Below, one piece after another: positions 1 through 4,793 of a stretch of DNA of 7,662 nt; within the stretch, counting starts at the first letter, position 1, and each line of letters begins with the position of its first letter. Source of the stretch: Proteobacteria bacterium UBA2383. GTDB lineage: Bacteria > Pseudomonadota > Gammaproteobacteria > Competibacterales > Competibacteraceae. The position numbers and the translations under genes were made by a program. Location: assembly GCA_002343485.1 (NCBI GenBank), contig DDST01000197.1, forward strand, positions 1-7,662. Direction: 5' to 3'. The notes beneath the pieces are model-generated. The model was given only the letters and a program-made list of their open reading frames with translations, had not been told where the DNA came from and did not search any database.

Positions 1-31
1 TTTTTTTATCTCTCTTTAAAAATATATTTAA

Positions 32-44
32 AATCAATATGTTA
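32..44 (+). promoter_or_regulatory. Possible IHF binding site
   Basis: The 13 bases AATCAA-TATG-TTA match the IHF consensus WATCAR-N4-TTR at every defined position. The site lies in a very AT-rich stretch and ends 15 bases before the sigma-54 promoter element. IHF often bends DNA between a sigma-54 promoter and its distal activator, so the location fits. The AT-rich context makes a chance match fairly likely. Confidence 0.4.
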
Positions 45-59
45 TTTTTTATTTCTTGT

Positions 60-75
60 TGGCACAAGGGTTGCT
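60..75 (+). promoter_or_regulatory. Sigma-54 (RpoN) -24/-12 promoter of the chemoreceptor gene
   Basis: TGGCAC-AAGGG-TTGCT matches the sigma-54 consensus TGGCACG-N4-TTGCW, with only the G after TGGCAC replaced by A. The invariant GG (61-62) and GC (73-74) are separated by exactly 10 bases, as required. The start of transcription should fall near position 86, leaving a leader of about 115 bases before the ATG at 203. Sigma-54 promoters need an AAA+ enhancer-binding activator. No such activator gene is in this window, and any upstream activator site would lie in or before the first 60 bases. Confidence 0.75.
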
Positions 76-202
76 GTAGTAGCACCTATCAACAACGTTC
101 CGCTTCTTAGAGTTTTAGACAGCAGAATCGGGATGAAGATGGTTCATAACTAATCCCAGTACGCCTCAAGCCAAGCGTATAAAAATTGAAGAGAGTAAGA
201 CA

Positions 203-2401
203 ATGTTTATTAAACTAAAAATCGGTACCCGCATTGGGCTTGCCATCAGCCTGCTATTAATTTCTGCTGTTCTGGCTATTGCCATCACGGCGTTTTTCCG
301 GTTTCAAGGGTTGTTATTCGAGGCCGAAAAACGAGAAGCCCATAAAACGTCCGAATTAATGACTCAGGCTATCGCCTCTCAAAGTCAGACTGCTGAAACG
401 CTAAGTGCCCTCTTGGCAAACATGCCTGCCGTTCAACAAGCGATGGCCAGCGAGGATCGCGAACAGCTCCTGACGCTGATTCAGCCCGCTTACCAGGTGC
501 TCACCAGGAGTTATGGCGTCGACCAGTTTCAATTTCACACACCGCCGGCAATTTCGCTAGTGCGGTTTCATAAACCGGAAAAGTTCGGGGACGATTTATC
601 AGCGATACGCCCAACAGTCGTCGAAGTGAACACCACGGGCAAGGCCGTCAATGGACTAGAAAGTGGAGTAGCTGGGCTGGGGATCCGGGGTATCGCTCCA
701 ATCTCATTGCAAGGCCAGCATCTCGGCTCAGTAGAATTTGGAATGGCCTTCGATCAAACATTCTTCGATCGTTTCAAGGCCCAACATAACGTAGAAGCCG
801 CCCTGTTCATCCAACAGGAACAAAACTTCAAGGCGCTATATTCGACCTATGGTGAACATTCCCTATTGTCCAATCAACAGTTACAAGCAGTGCTAAACGG
901 CGAAACTGTTGTGCAACACACAGACTTCGGAGGCCAGCCCGTAACAGTCTATGCCGAGGCTATTAAAAACTATTCCGGCAAGCTCATTGGGGTATTGGAA
1001 ATACTGATAGACCGCAGCGGTTCCGTGGCGCAGATGGCGTACACGCGCAATCTCATCCTGGTCATCGCGGGGCTGGTTTTCGTGGTCAGCGCGCTCGTTA
1101 TTGGGTGGATCGTGCGCTCTATCCGGCGCCCCATCGGCGGCGAACCGGTGGAGATGGCCGAGATCACCGGCCAGATTGCTGCAGGTGACTTAACAGTGCA
1201 CTTCACCGAGACGGGCAAGGAGACTGGCATCTATGCCGCCATACGCGATATGGCAACACAATTGAAAGGCGTGGTGACCCAAGTCGCCCAGGTTACGGAC
1301 CAAGTCAATTCATCGGTTGCTGAAATCGCTCAAGGCAGTACCGACCTGGCGCAGCGCACTGAGGAACAAGCGGCCTCTCTGGAAGAAACCGCCGCCTCGA
1401 TGGAAGAGCTGACCAGCACGGTCAAGAACAGCGCTGACAACGCCGGACAGGCCAACCATCTGGCCAGCGCCGCCCGGTTGCAAGCGGAACAGGGCGGTCA
1501 GGTGGTGGACCAAGCAGTTGCCGCCATGAGCGCCATCTACCAAAGCAGCAGCCGGATTGCCGACATTATCGGGGTGATCGACGAAATCGCTTTCCAGACC
1601 AACCTGCTAGCTCTGAATGCTGCAGTGGAAGCCGCCCGCGCCGGGGAACAAGGGCGGGGGTTCGCCGTGGTCGCCGGCGAGGTGCGCAAGCTAGCCCAGC
1701 GCAGCGCCGATGCCGCCAAGGAGATCAAGTTACTGATCACCGACAGCGTCAGTAAGGTGAAGGATGGCAGCCATCTGGTCGAGCAATCCGGCCAGACTCT
1801 GAAAGAGATTGTCACCGCCATCACGAAAGTCAGCAATATCGTCGCTGAGATGGCCACTGCCGCCCGCGAGCAGGCCGGTGGCATTGAACAGGTCAACCAA
1901 GCCATTTTGCAAATGGACCAGGTCACCCAGCAGAACGCGGCCCTCGTCGAGCAGACTGCTGCCACCAGCCAATCCATGAGCGACCAGGCCCATGAACTTC
2001 AGGAATTAATGCGCTTTTTCACACTGGATCAGCGTACGGCAGCCGGTATCGATTTTACCCTGGCAGCGAAAAAACATCAGGCTTGGAAGACGCGGTTACG
2101 GCGTTATCTGGATGGTCAGGAGGCATTGACCGAAGCACAACTGACTTCGCACCGGGACTGCGATCTGGGGAAGTGGATTTATTCGGGAGGCATGCAGAAA
2201 TACGGACATTTCCATGAAATGCAGACGATGGAGAAAGAACATGCTCAATTCCATAACCGGATCAAGTCACTGGTTTCATTGAAAAAAGAAGGAAGAGCAA
2301 ATCAGGCGGAAGCCGAGCTGGCCCAAGTCGAGCGTATGTCCAACCACATCGTAGCGCTACTGAATCAAGTAGCCCCAAAATTTAGTAGCGCTATTGGATA
2401 G
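203..2401 (+). CDS. Methyl-accepting chemotaxis protein with periplasmic Cache sensor and C-terminal CZB zinc-binding domain
   Basis: This is a 732-residue transmembrane chemoreceptor that should relay ligand state to CheA/CheW. Membrane segments lie at about residues 10-32 and 283-304, and the periplasmic part between them looks like a double-Cache (dCache_3-like) domain, with the stretch around HKPEKFGDDLSAIR typical of that group. A HAMP domain with the GGEP motif follows (about 305-360). A methylation-type helix EEQAASLEETAASMEEL is at 387-403. The conserved signalling hairpin, with EIAFQTNLLALNAAVEAAR, begins at 461. The C-terminus is a CZB domain: H625, C653 in CxLGxW, and H680/H684 in HxxxH, with 21 residues between W658 and H680, so all four expected zinc ligands are present. 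In other proteins CZB domains bind zinc and respond to zinc or hypochlorous acid. The ATG is preceded by GAAGAGAG seven bases away. No NWETF-type CheR/CheB tether is present. The sensed ligand is unknown. Confidence 0.97.
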   Translation: MFIKLKIGTRIGLAISLLLISAVLAIAITAFFRFQGLLFEAEKREAHKTSELMTQAIASQSQTAETLSALLANMPAVQQAMASEDREQLLTLIQPAYQVLTRSYGVDQFQFHTPPAISLVRFHKPEKFGDDLSAIRPTVVEVNTTGKAVNGLESGVAGLGIRGIAPISLQGQHLGSVEFGMAFDQTFFDRFKAQHNVEAALFIQQEQNFKALYSTYGEHSLLSNQQLQAVLNGETVVQHTDFGGQPVTVYAEAIKNYSGKLIGVLEILIDRSGSVAQMAYTRNLILVIAGLVFVVSALVIGWIVRSIRRPIGGEPVEMAEITGQIAAGDLTVHFTETGKETGIYAAIRDMATQLKGVVTQVAQVTDQVNSSVAEIAQGSTDLAQRTEEQAASLEETAASMEELTSTVKNSADNAGQANHLASAARLQAEQGGQVVDQAVAAMSAIYQSSSRIADIIGVIDEIAFQTNLLALNAAVEAARAGEQGRGFAVVAGEVRKLAQRSADAAKEIKLLITDSVSKVKDGSHLVEQSGQTLKEIVTAITKVSNIVAEMATAAREQAGGIEQVNQAILQMDQVTQQNAALVEQTAATSQSMSDQAHELQELMRFFTLDQRTAAGIDFTLAAKKHQAWKTRLRRYLDGQEALTEAQLTSHRDCDLGKWIYSGGMQKYGHFHEMQTMEKEHAQFHNRIKSLVSLKKEGRANQAEAELAQVERMSNHIVALLNQVAPKFSSAIG

Positions 2402-2405
2402 CGAC

Positions 2406-2699
2406 ATGGACATTAATATGATTAACTTAACACTATCAAGATATTGTGGAACATCATGTTCATATCGAGAACATTGTCCCTATCTGACTCAAAGCGTAGC
2501 AGGCACCTCTGCCGCACCTGAGTTAGCCAGCGATGACACACTTCTCTGCTTTACTTCGCATATGCCTACTCTGAAGCAAGCGACTGATCTCCTGATCCAA
2601 GAAGCCCTGCGCCGGTCCAGTGGCAACCAGACGGCTGCCGCCAAGCTGCTGGGCATCTCTCAACAAGCGTTGAGTAAGCGTCTGCGATCCCGGGAATAG
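2406..2699 (+). CDS. Small Fis-type helix-turn-helix protein with N-terminal cysteine cluster
   Basis: The 97-residue product ends in a Fis-family helix-turn-helix (about 61-95). GNQTAAAKLLGISQQALSKR resembles the DNA-binding end of Fis and of NtrC-type activators. It lacks an AAA+ domain, so it cannot activate sigma-54 RNA polymerase by itself. The first half is unlike Fis: it has C14, C18 and C24 (C-x3-C-x5-C), a fourth cysteine at C48, and H23 and H52 nearby. This could be a metal, Fe-S or redox site, but that is inference. The chosen ATG lies four bases after the chemoreceptor stop and has GGA seven bases upstream. A TTG at 2394 overlapping the stop, or an ATG at 2418, are alternatives; the latter would still keep all four cysteines. 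The spacing implies co-transcription and translational coupling with the chemoreceptor. The DNA target is unknown. Confidence 0.85.
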   Translation: MDINMINLTLSRYCGTSCSYREHCPYLTQSVAGTSAAPELASDDTLLCFTSHMPTLKQATDLLIQEALRRSSGNQTAAAKLLGISQQALSKRLRSRE

Positions 2700-2786
2700 C
2701 TGACAGTTATCCACCCCTATCATGGTGTATGGATCCTAACGGGCTGTCACTGAACAGGGTTCTTCTACAGAGGGTTTTATGTATAC

Positions 2787-2827
2787 GCTGCAGGTTGGGC
2801 AAAAGCGGAATTTGCCCAACCTGCAGC
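2787..2827. repeat. REP-like palindrome (17-bp stem, 7-base loop)
   Basis: The left arm CTGCAGGTTGGGCAAA (2788-2803) and the right arm TTTGCCCAACCTGCAG (2811-2826) are exact reverse complements, and one flanking G-C pair extends the stem to 17 bp. The loop is 2804-2810. No T-run follows on either strand, so it is not a normal terminator. The GGTTGGGCA/TGCCCAACC core resembles short palindromic repeats scattered between genes in many proteobacteria. That it is a repeated family in this genome is inference, because only one copy is visible here. Confidence 0.6.
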
Positions 2828-2918
2828 TTCGCTTTATTCACCTCCGCAGAGCAGAATGACCATCTATGTATTATGTCATTGACTTCCTCGGCCTGACGGC
2901 TCTGGACCTGACGTTTCG

Positions 2919-3020
2919 CCGGCTAAAAACCGGGTAATCATTCACTCCCCTCGCCTGCCTGCGGGCGAAGGGCTAGGAGTGAAGGCAGAGGACGGAGGGA
3001 CTGAATGATTACCAAGCCGG
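2919..3020. repeat. Nested inverted repeat, REP/MITE-like element
   Basis: Outer arms CCGGCT (2919-2924) and AGCCGG (3015-3020) enclose 12-bp perfect arms GGTAATCATTCA (2933-2944) and TGAATGATTACC (3002-3013). Inside is a further GC-rich pairing, CACTCC (2943-2948) with GGAGTG (2976-2981) and TCGCC with GGCGA. The interior resembles the CTCCCCTCGCC/GGGCGAAGGG class of common intergenic palindromes. It lies just beyond the stop of the flavin dehydrogenase gene. It encodes nothing I recognise. The terminal arms suggest a mobile miniature element, but I see no clear target-site duplication. Confidence 0.55.
2925..3013 (-). terminator. Possible intrinsic terminator of the minus-strand operon
   Basis: Read on the minus strand, the 12-bp stem (3013-3002 with 2944-2933) is followed after three bases by TTTTT (2929-2925), giving a stem plus U-run about 45 bases after the dehydrogenase stop codon. 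The loop is long (57 bases) but folds into its own GC-rich hairpin. This resembles a Rho-independent terminator, but the long loop and AT-rich stem make it weak. Confidence 0.35.
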
Positions 3021-3056
3021 ATAGCCAGGCAAGGTACACAATGCGGACCTGATCCT

Positions 3057-4682
3057 TCATGACCGGCGCAAATGGGCATACGGTGGCAAGGTCTGTATGC
3101 GCCGGTCCTCGATGGGTCCGCCGACGGTGAAATGATAAAGCGACTGCCACGCCATACCATCGAGTTCCAGCAGTTGATGCAGCGCATCGTCAAAGAAACA
3201 GCCGATGCCAGTAGCGCGAATTCCAGCAGCCTCTGCTTCCAAATAGAGAATCTGCCCCAGCAGGCCAGTTTCCCAGAATAACTCCCGGTACACCCACGGT
3301 TTGCCTTGGAGCGGGCCAGAAAATCCGGTTAGGAAACCGGCCGCGAAGCAGGCGTCAGCGGCAATGTCCTGATGGCAGGAAATGACTTGCGCCGCCTCAC
3401 GGGCATCGCCTGCGGTCAGTTTATAAAGCGGCAGATGTTCGGGCGCGTGCTCGACCGGCAGCCAAGCCCATTCGCCGCGTAGCGCTTGGCGCAATTCCGG
3501 CAGCACCTCCGGACTCCGCACCAAGAGATATAAACCGGGCGGGACTCCATCAATCCGGTGCGCGAATAGCAACGGATGCACGCGTGGCGGCCACGGCCAC
3601 GCATCGAGCGGGGGTACGTTCGTGCGTGGCAGCAGCGCATCCAGCATCCCGAACCAGCGTTTGGCAGGCAACGAGGTGACACCGTCGAAAGCCACCGCAC
3701 TACGCCGCTGGCGGATTAGCGCCACGGCGTTAGCTGGGCAGCCAGATTCAGCCAGGGGAGGACGGGATGGCGCTTGAAAGGTGGTTGACGGGATGGCGCT
3801 GGGCCGATGGGCGGCGCGATTGACATCCTCGATGCCGGGCCAATGGACCTGGCAAGGACTCAGGCGGTTGGCATGGCCGGTGAAGGAGAGGCCGTGCACC
3901 AGAGCGCTGGGTGATAAACCCACAGGCGGCGGCTCTGATCCCACCCATAGTGCAATCTCTGGGCTCTCGGGTTCAGCATCGGTAAAATCCTCCGCCCGAT
4001 CCAATCCCAGCAATGCTGCCAGTTCATCGTCACCCCAGTTGGAGAGCAATCGTGCTTGCCATCCCAGAGCGGCGGCGGCGTACGCAATGGCAGCGATAGC
4101 ATGACCACTGTCGTGCTGGCAATAGCGATACGCACGCAGGCCATACTTCCAGGCTTCGCGCCAATGGATACCGGTCAACGCTAGCACCACCCCACCACGG
4201 AGTTCGCTTCCCCAAGTTGTGGAATCCGGTGCGGCGCGCTGTTCGAGAATATGATCATGGCTCAGGTAATGATAAACACCGGCGGCCAGACCGGGTAAGG
4301 CGGGACAGACGAGATAACCCTCGGTCGGATGCAAATTGCCGCTCGACGGATTGCAGCGTAGCGCCCAGCGCGCATCGCCATGCTGCTTCCAGGCAGATAA
4401 TCCCAATGCAAGCTCGAACAAAGCCGCCAGTGAGTCGCGTTCGAGTGGATAGGCGATTGGCCGCTCGCCCCGGCGCACGGACTCGAACGAAGTGGCCACG
4501 GTATCGGCTTGCAATGGCAATTCGACGCACGGCGCTCCAGCGTAGCGGCGAAAAGGATCGGGCTGATTGGCCCAATCAAGTCCGCCCGGACCGGGCGCGT
4601 AGCGGTCCAGGTGATGTTTGCTCGCCCGGTGGTAGGCGATGATTCGTGCAAGAGGATCGGGATCGGTATGGTCTGATTTCAT
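3057..4682 (-). CDS. SagB/ThcOx-type flavin dehydrogenase (two nitroreductase-fold domains)
   Basis: The 541-residue protein belongs to the SagB/ThcOx group of FMN-dependent nitroreductase-fold enzymes. Members working in azole-peptide pathways oxidise azolines to azoles; stand-alone members have no settled role. Numbered from the ATG at 4682, domain 1 has RCNPSSGNLHP (109-119), the FMN-binding region, then WKYGLRAYRY (K179-Y180) and HDSGH (190-194). The Lys-Tyr pair occurs in the region where SagB-type catalytic residues lie. A second nitroreductase-like domain starts near RQRRSAVAFDG (324) and runs to the end. The N-terminal block HLDRYAPGPGGLDWANQPDP is typical of stand-alone members. The frame stays open to a GTG at 4790, three bases after the stop of the upstream gene, which would add 36 residues. 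I prefer the ATG because the extra stretch is AT-rich and uses rare codons (ATA, CGA, TTA) and the family usually begins near here, but neither start has a good ribosome site. No SagC/SagD cyclodehydratase or precursor peptide gene is present. Confidence 0.92.
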   Translation of the reverse strand: MKSDHTDPDPLARIIAYHRASKHHLDRYAPGPGGLDWANQPDPFRRYAGAPCVELPLQADTVATSFESVRRGERPIAYPLERDSLAALFELALGLSAWKQHGDARWALRCNPSSGNLHPTEGYLVCPALPGLAAGVYHYLSHDHILEQRAAPDSTTWGSELRGGVVLALTGIHWREAWKYGLRAYRYCQHDSGHAIAAIAYAAAALGWQARLLSNWGDDELAALLGLDRAEDFTDAEPESPEIALWVGSEPPPVGLSPSALVHGLSFTGHANRLSPCQVHWPGIEDVNRAAHRPSAIPSTTFQAPSRPPLAESGCPANAVALIRQRRSAVAFDGVTSLPAKRWFGMLDALLPRTNVPPLDAWPWPPRVHPLLFAHRIDGVPPGLYLLVRSPEVLPELRQALRGEWAWLPVEHAPEHLPLYKLTAGDAREAAQVISCHQDIAADACFAAGFLTGFSGPLQGKPWVYRELFWETGLLGQILYLEAEAAGIRATGIGCFFDDALHQLLELDGMAWQSLYHFTVGGPIEDRRIQTLPPYAHLRRS

Positions 4683-4743
4683 GTCCCAGTGCCGGTTGTC
4701 AAGCAGTAGTTTCAATCGAGGAGCAAATATTAATGGCTTGTTC

Positions 4744-4760
4744 TTTCGACAAGATCGAAA
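4744..4760. promoter_or_regulatory. Short inverted repeat TTTCGA-N5-TCGAAA
   Basis: Perfect 6-bp arms (4744-4749 and 4755-4760) surround a five-base spacer, in the AT-rich gap between the GGDEF/EAL gene and the preferred start of the flavin dehydrogenase. It could be an operator for the dehydrogenase gene. If translation starts at the GTG at 4790, the repeat lies inside the coding region instead. A match this short may be chance. Confidence 0.25.
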
Positions 4761-4793
4761 TATGTTGAGAAGCCATGCCCGCGTGCTCACCGG

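Larger units (their letters stand above)
2700..3056. other. Convergent intergenic spacer with two palindromic elements
   Basis: These 357 bases separate the convergent HTH gene and flavin dehydrogenase gene. They contain the hairpin at 2787-2827 and the nested inverted repeat at 2919-3020, annotated separately. I see no convincing gene. A 23-codon frame (2866-2937, product starting MYYVIDFLGL) has codons that look coding but no ribosome binding site. A weak inverted repeat TGACAG...CTGTCA (2701-2706 and 2744-2749) lies just after the HTH gene, but it has no T-run and does not look like a terminator. Confidence 0.6.

Noticed and set aside
130..157. GGGAT/ATCCC pairing in the leader as a possible riboswitch or attenuator
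   Set aside because: A five-base stem with an 18-base loop is not significant, and I see no known riboswitch core such as a c-di-GMP motif.
1537..1977. A 146-codon minus-strand frame within the chemoreceptor
   Set aside because: It lies opposite the conserved signalling core, and its product is low-complexity Ala/Ser/Leu-rich sequence with no domain I recognise.
2701..2749. Inverted repeat TGACAG/CTGTCA after the HTH gene as a terminator
   Set aside because: Only six pairs with a 37-base gap and no following T-run.
2866..2937. A 23-codon frame in the convergent spacer
   Set aside because: No ribosome binding site, very short, and it runs into the inverted repeat; not enough to call a gene.
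3057..4790. An azole-peptide (TOMM) biosynthesis cluster around the SagB-like gene
   Set aside because: No cyclodehydratase, precursor peptide, protease or exporter gene is in the window.
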